A stretch of DNA of 34,312 nucleotides from an uncultured Lachnospiraceae bacterium. GTDB taxonomy: Bacteria; Bacillota; Clostridia; Lachnospirales; Lachnospiraceae. The stretch is from positions 1 through 34,312 of the forward strand of contig CAMOJK010000019.1 in assembly GCA_946616835.1 (NCBI GenBank). Reading direction: 5' to 3'. The notes below the pieces were generated by a model that searched no databases, was not told where the DNA came from, and saw nothing but the letters and a program-made list of their open reading frames with translations. Every line of letters begins with the position of its first letter. Position 1 is the first letter of the stretch. Positions 1 through 8,000 of this stretch are shown piece after piece. The translations under genes were made by a program, and so were the position numbers.

Positions 1-2
1 CA

Positions 3-722
3 CGGCAGCTTACAAAGGTTCGTAAGGACGGTACTCTTAAGTATCTGCGTCCTGACGGAAAGAGCCAGGTATCTGTTGAATATGATGAAAATGACAAGGT
101 CGTAAGACTTGAGGCAGTGGTTCTTTCTACACAGCATGATGATGATGTGACACAGGAACAGATCCATGAGGATATAAAGAAGTATGTCTTTGATCCTGTC
201 CTTCCCAAAGAGCTTATTGATGCGGATACAAAGATATATATCAACCCTACAGGCCGCTTCGTAATAGGCGGACCTCACGGTGATGCAGGTCTTACAGGCA
301 GAAAGATAATCGTTGATACCTACGGTGGATATGCCCGTCACGGTGGTGGCGCATTCTCCGGCAAGGATTGTACAAAGGTTGACCGTTCAGCAGCTTATGC
401 AGCAAGGTATGTGGCAAAGAATATCGTGGCTGCAGGTCTTGCAGATAAGTGCGAGATACAGCTCTCCTATGCAATTGGCGTAGCGGAGCCTACTTCCGTA
501 TCCGTTGACACTTTTGGTACAGGTAAGCTTGCTGATGATAAGCTGACAGAGATCGTCAGGGAGAACTTTGACCTTCGCCCTGCCGGAATCATAAAGATGC
601 TTGATCTGCGCAGACCTATTTACAAGCAGACCGCATCTTATGGTCATTTCGGACGTGATGACCTTGATCTTCCCTGGGAGAAAACAGACAAGGTGGATGT
701 ACTGAAGAAGTACCTGGACTGA
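3..722 (+). CDS. metK: S-adenosylmethionine synthetase, C-terminal part (start lies before the window)
   Basis: Makes S-adenosylmethionine from ATP and methionine in the cytoplasm. The reading frame is open from the first bases, and the first residues ([20 protein letters not shown]) are the central domain of MetK, so the gene is cut by the window edge and the GTG at 117 is not its start. Further on are the family signatures [20 protein letters not shown] and [19 protein letters not shown], which line the ATP, Mg and K sites, and the usual tail with YGHFGR. The gene ends at a TGA, followed by a weak hairpin and then a structured RNA. It supplies the methyl donor used repeatedly by the cobalamin methyltransferases further along, but it is not transcribed with them. 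Identification is very safe. Confidence 0.97.
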   Translation, partial: RQLTKVRKDGTLKYLRPDGKSQVSVEYDENDKVVRLEAVVLSTQHDDDVTQEQIHEDIKKYVFDPVLPKELIDADTKIYINPTGRFVIGGPHGDAGLTGRKIIVDTYGGYARHGGGAFSGKDCTKVDRSAAYAARYVAKNIVAAGLADKCEIQLSYAIGVAEPTSVSVDTFGTGKLADDKLTEIVRENFDLRPAGIIKMLDLRRPIYKQTASYGHFGRDDLDLPWEKTDKVDVLKKYLD

Positions 723-737
723 GAGTAGTTGACCTGA

Positions 738-765
738 TTCACATAGACTATATGTGGGAGATTTT
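738..765 (+). terminator. Weak intrinsic terminator candidate after metK
   Basis: A short stem (CACATA with TATGTG, extendable by G-U pairs) is followed by AGATTTT. It lies 16 bases after the metK stop and could separate metK from the structured RNA. The stem is short and the T-run is only four bases, so read-through into the RNA is possible. Confidence 0.3.
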
Positions 766-782
766 GGTTAGCTACTAAGATT

Positions 783-1005
783 TCCCACACCGTATAGACT
801 CGCCTGACGGTGTAAAGTGAACCTTAGCAGTTCTCGGAAATGCATGAATACACTAGGAACGCCCCACCATGGAGGGTGGGGCGAGTGAACAACGCTACAT
901 GGATGTAGCGTGTGAACGGTTCCGGACGAGGTGGATACGTTTGGGCATTTCCGTAAGAACTGCTTGGTGAACGACCCCACCGGCAGGTGAGCTATCGGTG
1001 TGGGA
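783..1005 (+). ncRNA. Large structured non-coding RNA (raiA-like candidate)
   Basis: No coding region is convincing here, but the stretch folds into a closed multi-helix RNA. The ends pair over long range: TCCCACACCG at 783-792 with CGGTGTGGGA at 996-1005. The pairing continues inward (ATAG with CTAT, CTCGCCTG with CAGGTGAG, GGTG with CACC). A second helix of about 18 pairs joins AGCAGTTCT and CGGAAATGC (around 826-845) to GCATTTCCG and AGAACTGCT near 942-964. Inside are two perfect hairpins, CGCCCCACC/GGGTGGGGCG and ACGCTACAT/ATGTAGCGT. The motif GTGAAC occurs four times, each time beside a helix. Length, multi-branch layout and an independent terminator resemble the raiA RNA class of Firmicutes, but I cannot confirm the family without a covariance model. 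A transposon end was considered and is less likely. Confidence 0.72.
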
Positions 1006-1023
1006 TACTTCAATAGAAATTAG

Positions 1024-1060
1024 AACTTCCTACATACCATATGTGGGAAGTTTTAGTTTT
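1024..1060 (+). terminator. Intrinsic terminator of the structured RNA
   Basis: A 13-bp stem (1024-1036 with 1040-1052, one G-U pair, loop CCA) is followed by TTTTAGTTTT. It lies 18 bases after the closing helix of the RNA. The minus-strand glycosyltransferase ends inside the T-run, so the hairpin may also stop transcription from that side, although its minus-strand tail is less T-rich. Confidence 0.75.
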
Positions 1061-1784
1061 ATCTAAAAAAATTATATTTCAGTATGCACCATATTGCGCG
1101 GAAGGCATCTTTTACTCCGATCTTCTTTCCTTCCTCAAATGTTCTGGGGGAGTAGGAAATAGGAATCTCATATATCCTTCTTTTCTGTTTCGCAATCTTG
1201 GCTGTAACCTCCGGCTCAAAACCGAATCTGTTTTCGCAAAGCTTCGTAGACTGGATAACTTCACGCAGGAACATTTTATAGCAGGTCTCCATGTCCGTAA
1301 GGGACAGGTCTGAGCAGATGTTTGACATACCTGTGAGAACCTTGTTTCCGAATTCGTGGTAAAAACCATCTACGCGATATTTATTGCCTTTTAGATACCT
1401 GGAACCGTATACTACCTCAGCGTCGCTTTCGACAAAAGGGACTATGAGCAGTTTTATATCATTGGGGTCATACTCCAAGTCTGCATCCTGTACTATTACG
1501 AGGTCACCTGATGCAGCTTTGAAACCTCTCCTTAAAGAAGCACCTTTGCCCATATTCTTTTTGTTTAGTATGAGCTTGTCTATCTTTTTTTCTATTCTGA
1601 GTTTTTTTAGTAACTCCCTTGAACCATCGGTGGAGCCGTCATCTACAACGATGATCTCTTTTTTAAAGTCAACTGCTCTTACTGCTTCTAGGACATTTTC
1701 AATGGTCCTTATTTCGTTAAAGACAGGCAGAATGACTGAAACAACGATATCATTTATATCTTTTTCAAGTGTGACATGTTTCAT
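1059..1784 (-). CDS. Family 2 glycosyltransferase, DPM1/polyprenyl-phosphate sugar transferase-like
   Basis: Predicted to move a sugar from a nucleotide donor to a polyprenyl phosphate or another envelope acceptor at the inner face of the membrane. The 241-residue protein has a GT-A fold: the opening strand VSVILPVFNE (about 11-20), the donor-binding IIVVDDGSTDGS (about 44-55), the NMGKGASLRRG loop, and the metal-binding QDADLEYDP (about 98-106) followed by VVYGSR. The late FGFEPEVTAKIAK segment is typical of the dolichyl-phosphate mannose/glucose synthase subgroup. No long C-terminal membrane anchor is present, so it is the short soluble type. The start at 1784 is preceded by AAAAGGAGCC. It is a lone gene facing the structured RNA. 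The donor sugar and acceptor cannot be read from the sequence. Confidence 0.9.
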   Translation of the reverse strand: MKHVTLEKDINDIVVSVILPVFNEIRTIENVLEAVRAVDFKKEIIVVDDGSTDGSRELLKKLRIEKKIDKLILNKKNMGKGASLRRGFKAASGDLVIVQDADLEYDPNDIKLLIVPFVESDAEVVYGSRYLKGNKYRVDGFYHEFGNKVLTGMSNICSDLSLTDMETCYKMFLREVIQSTKLCENRFGFEPEVTAKIAKQKRRIYEIPISYSPRTFEEGKKIGVKDAFRAIWCILKYNFFR

Positions 1785-2020
1785 TATTTGGCTCCTTTTT
1801 TGAAAAGACTGATCTAAGGTATATTTTTAGTCGTGGCTACGGAAAAATACCCGGCTACTATGATAGATTAAAATCAGTTTTATAACAAGTTTTTTGTGGC
1901 GATATTGCATGATTTATAATAAAATGGTTTTGAAAGAAGATCAAAGATATCTGTTTGTTCTTTCGCAGGTCTTTAGAAAAGAAAATTTTATACTGTATCG
2001 TATAGTAAAGAGGAAAAAGA

Positions 2021-2362
2021 ATGGCGGAAACCCATAAAGAAAATACAGCCAATAGTGAACACACACATCATCATGGACATCATACCCACAGCCATACCCA
2101 TGATCCTGCTGAGATAAAAAAGATTGTGAACAGTCTTTCGCGTACTATAGGTCACCTTGAGTCCACAAAGAAAATGCTAATAGACGGACAGGACTGCGCG
2201 GATGTGCTTATTCAGCTTGCGGCAATAAAGGGTGAAGTGAATAATGCCGGAAAGGCACTATTAAAGGAGCACCTGGAGCACTGTATAGTAGAAGCTGTCG
2301 CAGAGGATGACAAGGAAGCTGTTGATAAGATGAACAAAGCTATAGATATGTTTATGAAATAA
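2021..2362 (+). CDS. CsoR/RcnR-family metal-sensing repressor with a histidine-rich N-terminus
   Basis: A small all-helical DNA-binding repressor (113 residues) of the CsoR/RcnR/FrmR family. The core has the family cysteine in GQDCADVLIQLAAIKGEVNNA, followed by the helix HLEHCIVEAV carrying the His and second Cys, a Cys-His-Cys set as in copper-sensing CsoR. Ahead of the core is a stretch of alternating histidines (residues about 15-28: HTHHHGHHTHSHTH), which could buffer or pass on Ni, Zn or Cu. Start ATG 2021 follows AAAGAGGAAAAAGA. CsoR genes usually sit beside an efflux ATPase or copper chaperone; here there is no such partner, so its target must be elsewhere. Family assignment is firm; the cognate metal is inferred. 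Confidence 0.88.
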   Translation: MAETHKENTANSEHTHHHGHHTHSHTHDPAEIKKIVNSLSRTIGHLESTKKMLIDGQDCADVLIQLAAIKGEVNNAGKALLKEHLEHCIVEAVAEDDKEAVDKMNKAIDMFMK

Positions 2363-2425
2363 TGGTATCCTGATATTGTTCTCGCAGCCGGATTTGCACA
2401 TGGCAGTTTGGCTCAGTTCAGTTTA

Positions 2426-3136
2426 TTACTGCGCATTCAGTTCATATTGTTTAAGCATTTCGCTGATTTTTTCTACACTGTTGAACATCATTACATCTAT
2501 GATAGAAAGATTTTCAACAAAAGGCTCTGTAAACTGTTTGTATTTCACCTTATCATATTTCATATCGATAAAGTAAAGCTGCATACCATTGGCGGCAAAG
2601 GACTCCTGATCATAAAGTTCCCGACCGCCGGTGGGATTAATATAGGTGTCTGCACCGAGTTTTTTACATATGGCTATGATTCTGTCCTGGCCCCTGAGGG
2701 TTGGATCCTTTTCGACTAAGGAGGATTTTGTAAAGTCTGTGTTTATCTCCAGATAGGAGGCGGTTTCCCTGATACTGTAGAAAATAAAATCCGTAAGGTC
2801 TATTTCAGAGTTTGTCATTACGCGTTCTATCATGGGATAAACTGCGTCAAAATATGGAGCTCGTCTGTATAAGTCCTGGACGAGGCGTAAAAAATTCATC
2901 CGGCTTTTAGGCTCGGGAGAAAGCTTCGAGTCCATTATGAGTTTGTTCATGGACGGGTGGTCCAGAGATATGGTAAATGGATGGGGCGAATTACCATCTA
3001 ATATTCGGTTTCTGTTTATGAAGCCTTTTTTTATATAATTCACGTCATCCAGCAGGACGAAGCGGTCAGCAGCTGCGATAAGCTGCCAGTAACCGATATA
3101 TGGAAAAAGATAAGGTTGTGTAATCGCCAGTTTCAT
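2426..3136 (-). CDS. WbqC-family protein
   Basis: WbqC proteins occur in polysaccharide and natural-product clusters; their reaction is not settled, with an acyl- or aminoacyl-transfer role suggested. The 236-residue protein opens with the family signature KLAITQPYLFPYIGYWQLI, then DRFVLLDDVNYIKKGFINRNR. It has a middle INTDFTKSS segment and ends with the typical acidic SIIDVMMFNS region. The frame is open for a further 32 codons upstream, but the family begins exactly at the Met whose codon is at 3136, so I chose that start. There is no ribosome binding site before it; a TATAAT box sits seven bases upstream instead, suggesting a leaderless mRNA. It is alone on its strand, between csoR and the spermidine synthase-like gene. 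Confidence 0.87.
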   Translation of the reverse strand: MKLAITQPYLFPYIGYWQLIAAADRFVLLDDVNYIKKGFINRNRILDGNSPHPFTISLDHPSMNKLIMDSKLSPEPKSRMNFLRLVQDLYRRAPYFDAVYPMIERVMTNSEIDLTDFIFYSIRETASYLEINTDFTKSSLVEKDPTLRGQDRIIAICKKLGADTYINPTGGRELYDQESFAANGMQLYFIDMKYDKVKYKQFTEPFVENLSIIDVMMFNSVEKISEMLKQYELNAQ

Positions 3137-3143
3137 AAGTGAT

Positions 3144-3152
3144 ATTATAGCA
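3144..3152 (-). promoter_or_regulatory. Extended -10 promoter of the WbqC gene, implying leaderless transcription
   Basis: On the minus strand TGCTATAAT (TG-N-TATAAT) ends seven bases before the chosen ATG at 3136, so transcription should begin at or next to the A of the start codon. No TTGACA-like box is visible at the usual distance, which fits an extended -10 promoter. No Shine-Dalgarno sequence is present. Confidence 0.6.
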
Positions 3153-3440
3153 CAACTGTCAGTATTTATCGCAGAAGTTATTTTTTTGAATACATGATTT
3201 TTTTTACATGCGTTATATGATAAAATGAACATTAGTTCGTTATTGGCTCATGCATCATTGATTTTCAGTTAAATGCGCATGGTGAGTCAGTAACAAAAAC
3301 ACCCGTATATAGCCTGTGGAAAGCAAAATGATGATTCGTATTTAAAGTGACTCGGGGTTGGCTGTGAGAAAACTAATATCATGTAGCAAGAGGGAAGTTT
3401 TAAAAGATTGTAACGAAATGCATAGAGGGCAGAAATAATA

Positions 3441-5072
3441 GTGAAGATTGATATTTTAAAAAACAGATACTACCTTTATATAACCGAGTTTTTTGCAGGA
3501 ATGGCAGTGATGGCAGTGGAGTTGGGCGCTTCCAGGCTGCTGGCGCCATATTTTTCCTCGTCACAGATAGTGTGGACCATAATAATAGGCACCATTATGA
3601 TCGCCATGGCACTTGGAAATGTGATCGGGGGAAAATGGGCCGATAAGGGAGATGGACCGGACAAGCTTTTTACAAGGATACTGATAGCGGCGATCTGGAT
3701 AGCCTTTATACCTGTCCTTGGGAAATATATCATACTGGCCATAACCGGCCTGATGATAGTTACGGTTTCAACAGGACTTTTGATCTGGTCGTCCTTTGCA
3801 GCCTGCATGATCATATTTGTTTTTCCATTGTTTTTATTGGGAACAGTGACGCCGTCTCTTATTAAATATACCATATCCGATATCGGTGAGAGCGGTTCCG
3901 TTGCCGGAAAGCTTGGAGCCTGCAATACGATCGGATCGATCATAGGGACATTTCTGCCTACTTTTGTAACTATCCCTTCCGTAGGAACATCTGCCACATT
4001 CCTGATTTTTGCAGGGATACTTATAATAATTGCTGCCGTATATTTTCTGACAGCAAAAAGTGGGAAGATAAAAAAAATCATTCTCGGAGCCGGCAGTGCT
4101 TTGTTTTTGCTTGCTTGCATATTAGGGCACCGTTCCAATTTTGCATTTTGGAATGATTCGCTGACCTATGAGGGTGAGTCAATATATAACTATCTGCAGG
4201 TGACGGATTCTGACCGGGCTACCATGTTATCCACGAATGTTTTATTCGGTGTACAGTCTATTCGCATGAAGAGCAGTGATCTGACAGGAATGTATTACGA
4301 TTACGCGTTGGCAGCACCGACTATGGCCATGTATGCCGGAGAGAAAGCAAAAACCTCAGAGGATCTGGACATACTGATCCTTGGAATGGGAACGGGAACT
4401 TTCGGTATGCAGTGTACTAAGTTTTTCCCGGGCTCTGAAGTGACCGGTGTGGAGATAGACGAAAAGATAACTGATCTTGCACATGAATACTTTGAACTGT
4501 CGGATGACATAGTGGTCCATACATATGACGGACGTGCCTATCTGCAGGCAGATAAGGGAAAATACGATGTGATCATGGTGGACGCCTATCAGGATATAAC
4601 CATACCATTCCAGATGAGCAGCGTGGAGTTTTTCACAATGGTAAGGGATCATCTGAAAGACGGTGGTGTGATGGTAGTCAATATGAACATGCACGGCTAT
4701 GATGAAGCGGGTGGTCCTGATATAACTAACTATCTTTCGGATACGGTGGCAAGTGTATTTCCAAATGTGGTTGTAGTCGATGTGAGGAATTCCACCAACC
4801 GTGAGCTTTTTGCATCTGTCGACACTGACATGATGTCGGCACTATCAAAAGGATGTGAGAATGTTCCTGATGAAGGTCTGAAAAATCAGCTTACGGATGT
4901 CAGGGAAAGGCTGTCGGTACATGAGAGTGCGGGACTGGTACTTACTGATGACAAGGCCCCTGTTGAACTGCTGGGGATGCAGGTGATCGATTCACTGATA
5001 AACGATGAATTGGATTATTACAAAGATGTATACAGGGAAGACGGTTTAAGCGGTCTTATGGAGTCATTTTAA
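3441..5072 (+). CDS. Membrane-fused spermidine synthase-like protein
   Basis: A 543-residue fusion. Residues about 1-225 form six to eight hydrophobic membrane segments, opening with the FFAGMAVMAVELGASRLLAPYF signature region of fused spermidine synthases. Residues about 300-480 are a Rossmann methyltransferase-like domain of the SpeE type: LDILILGMGTGTFG is the nucleotide-binding loop, TGVEIDEKI binds the ribose, and YDGRAYLQ and MVDAYQD correspond to the polyamine-site region. The second acidic residue and the stretch after it differ from true spermidine synthases, so the substrate may not be putrescine. The GTG start at 3441 follows AGAGGGC at a usable distance. dnaE begins 15 bases after the stop, so the two are probably co-transcribed. 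Architecture is clear; catalysis is inferred. Confidence 0.85.
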   Translation: MKIDILKNRYYLYITEFFAGMAVMAVELGASRLLAPYFSSSQIVWTIIIGTIMIAMALGNVIGGKWADKGDGPDKLFTRILIAAIWIAFIPVLGKYIILAITGLMIVTVSTGLLIWSSFAACMIIFVFPLFLLGTVTPSLIKYTISDIGESGSVAGKLGACNTIGSIIGTFLPTFVTIPSVGTSATFLIFAGILIIIAAVYFLTAKSGKIKKIILGAGSALFLLACILGHRSNFAFWNDSLTYEGESIYNYLQVTDSDRATMLSTNVLFGVQSIRMKSSDLTGMYYDYALAAPTMAMYAGEKAKTSEDLDILILGMGTGTFGMQCTKFFPGSEVTGVEIDEKITDLAHEYFELSDDIVVHTYDGRAYLQADKGKYDVIMVDAYQDITIPFQMSSVEFFTMVRDHLKDGGVMVVNMNMHGYDEAGGPDITNYLSDTVASVFPNVVVVDVRNSTNRELFASVDTDMMSALSKGCENVPDEGLKNQLTDVRERLSVHESAGLVLTDDKAPVELLGMQVIDSLINDELDYYKDVYREDGLSGLMESF

Positions 5073-5087
5073 AAAACGGGGGTTAAT

Positions 5088-8000
5088 ATGTCTTTTGTCC
5101 ATTTACATACGCATACGGAATACAGCCTGTTAGACGGCTCAAACAAAATAAAGGATTATGTCAGCAGGGTAAAGGAGCTGGGGCAGACTGCCGCAGCCAT
5201 AACGGACCATGGCGTTATGTACGGCGTAGTTGATTTTTACGAGGCTGCTAAGGAGGCTGGGATCAACCCTATCCTTGGCTGCGAGATATATGTTGCTCCT
5301 GGTTCAAGATTTGACAAGGAAGTTTCAGGCGGTGACGACAGGTATAACCATCTCATTCTTCTTGCGGAGAATGATACAGGCTACCGTAATCTTGTAAAGA
5401 TAGTATCCAAGGGATTTACCGAAGGGTATTACTATAAGCCGCGTGTAGATCATGAATTGCTTGAGCAGTATCATGAGGGACTTATCTGTCTGTCGGCCTG
5501 CCTTGCCGGAGAAGTTCCCAGATTTATAACCAGGGGCATGATAGAGAAGGCGGAAGAAACTGCACTCTGGTACAAAAATCTTTTCGGTGAGGGCAATTAT
5601 TATCTGGAAATGCAGGATCACGGCATACCGGCACAGAGAACGGTTAATATGGAACTTATGCGGATGAGCCGTGACCTGGACATTCCTTTAGTTGCTACCA
5701 ATGACTGCCATTACACCTATGCGGATGATGCACAGGCTCACGATGTGCTTCTCTGCATACAGACAGGTGCACATTTAAGTGACGAGAACCGCATGCGCTA
5801 CGAGGGCGGGCAGTTCTATGTAAAGAGTGAGGAGGAGATGCGTGAACTCTTTCCTTACGCAACAGAGGCGATAGAGAATACCGCAAAAATTGCCGAGCGC
5901 TGTCATGTGGAAATTCACTACAGCAAACCTCTTCTGCCGGTATATAAGATCCCTGAAGAGTTTGACAGCACATCATATATTGAGAGCCTGCCGGAATCAA
6001 GAAGGGCGTATATTAAAAATGGCGAGGACAGCTATCGTAAAGCCGGAGAGGCTACAGAAAGTGAAAAAACTGACGGCACGGCTACTGTGGAAGAGTATAT
6101 CCGTTCCTGGCAGTACCTGAATTATCTCTGTGATATGGGAATGCGGGAAAGGTATCCTGAGCAGTACAGGCTTTCACAGGCAGGCTCCGGCGATGTGGTA
6201 CCGATACCTGAGCCGGTTGCTGAGAAAGATGCCGGCGGTTCACTGGACAGCATGATAGACAGTGCCATAAAGGATGATGAGGTAAAAAGAAAATATGCCG
6301 ATGACGGAGGTATTTCTCCTGTATGGTCCTGGAATGCGTTATGCAGACGGCTGGAATATGAGCTGGATGTAATGCGGACCATGGACTTCGTGAATTACTT
6401 TCTGATAGTGTGGGACTATATCAATTATGCCAAGGAGCATGATATCCCGGTGGGACCGGGGCGTGGAAGTGCAGCCGGAAGTATAGTATCATACGCGATC
6501 CATATTACCGATATCGATCCCATACGATATCAGCTGCTTTTCGAGCGTTTTCTTAATCCGGAACGTGTATCCATGCCTGATATAGACGTGGACTTCTGCT
6601 ATAACCACCGTGAGGATGTCATACAGTATGTCCGTGAAAAGTACGGCAGCGAGAAGGTGGTCCAGATCGTAACCTTCGGAAAGCTTTTGGCAAAAGGCGT
6701 CATAAGGGACGTGGGCAGGGTAATGGATCTGCCCTATGCTAAATGTGACCAGTTAGCTAAAATGGTCCCTGACGAGCTGAATATCACCCTGTCTGATGCA
6801 CTGGAAAAGAATCCGGATCTTATGGCTGAATACAGGGGAGACGATGATGTACATACACTTATTGATTATGCGCTTAAGCTTGAGGGGCTTCCCAGGCAGA
6901 CGGGCATGCACGCCGCCGGAGTCGTGATATGTCCCAAGGCTGCAGATGATATGATTCCCCTGGCACTTGGGGGAGACAATGCTGTGATGGCACAGTTTAC
7001 CATGGCTACACTGGAGCCTCTGGGCCTGCTTAAGATGGACTTTCTGGGGCTTAGGACACTTACGGTCATAAAGGATACCTTAGACAATATAAAGGCTGCC
7101 ACCGGTAAGACAATAGATATTTCAAAGATCGACTATGAGGATCCGGCGGTTTACGCCATGCTTTCATCCGGTGACTGTACCGGTGTGTTCCAGCTTGAAA
7201 GTGCGGGCATGACGGATTTCATGAAGACTCTTAAGCCGCAGTGTCTTGAGGATGTCATTGCCGGTATATCGCTTTATCGTCCGGGGCCTATGGATTTCAT
7301 TCCGAAGTATCTTGCGGGTAAGAACGATCCGCAGCACATAGTATATGAATGTCCGGAGCTCGAGCCGATACTGAAGGCTACATACGGATGTATAGTTTAC
7401 CAGGAGCAGGTTATGCAGATAGTGCGTGACCTGGCAGGATTTTCCATGGGAAGGTCTGACAATGTGCGTCGTGCCATGAGCAAAAAGAAAGAATATGTCA
7501 TGGAGCATGAGCGTAACATATTCATCCATGGCAATGAAAGCGAGATAGAGGAAGCAAAGAAAAAGGGCCTTCCTGAGGTGGACTGGCCGGCCTTTGTTCC
7601 GGGCTGCGTAAAGAACGGGATATCCGAGGAGGCAGCCAGCCGTATTTATGCAACTATGATGGACTTTGCCAAGTATGCATTCAATAAATCACATGCAGCC
7701 TGCTATGCGGTGGTAGGATATCAGACGGCGTATCTCAAGCATTATTATCCGGCGGAGTTCATGGCAGCTATCATGACATCCGTTATTGACAATTCCACAA
7801 AGCTTTCCGAATACCTGATGTATATCAGGACAAAAGGGATAAATCTACTTCCTCCTGATATTAACTATGGTGGCGTGGGATTTACCGTAAATGAGAACGG
7901 GATCTATTATGCGCTGAATGCCGTCCGGGGCGTGGGGGGCAATGTTGTAGCGGCAGTGGTAAAGGAACGTGATGCTAACGGCCCCTATAGGAGCATGCGT

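Noticed and set aside
768-1013. 81-codon minus-strand ORF across the region after metK
   Set aside because: It lies exactly over the paired structure of the RNA, has no ribosome binding site and no recognisable protein features; an open frame here is explained by base composition.
723-1060. Non-autonomous IS200/IS605-type element
   Set aside because: The hairpins and flanking similar stems suggested it, but there is no tnpA/tnpB, the long-range pairing closes one multi-branch RNA, and it ends in a proper terminator.
3137-3232. Upstream extension of the WbqC protein (start at 3232)
   Set aside because: The extra 32 residues do not resemble the family, and a TATAAT box lies inside them.
3233-3440. 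Riboswitch or attenuator before the spermidine synthase-like gene
   Set aside because: I looked for SAM, purine, lysine and guanidine motifs and for a hairpin with a T-run; none is convincing.
3476-4138. 220-codon minus-strand ORF inside the spermidine synthase-like gene
   Set aside because: It is the reverse-frame shadow of the membrane-coding region; composition mirrors the sense gene and no start signal is present.
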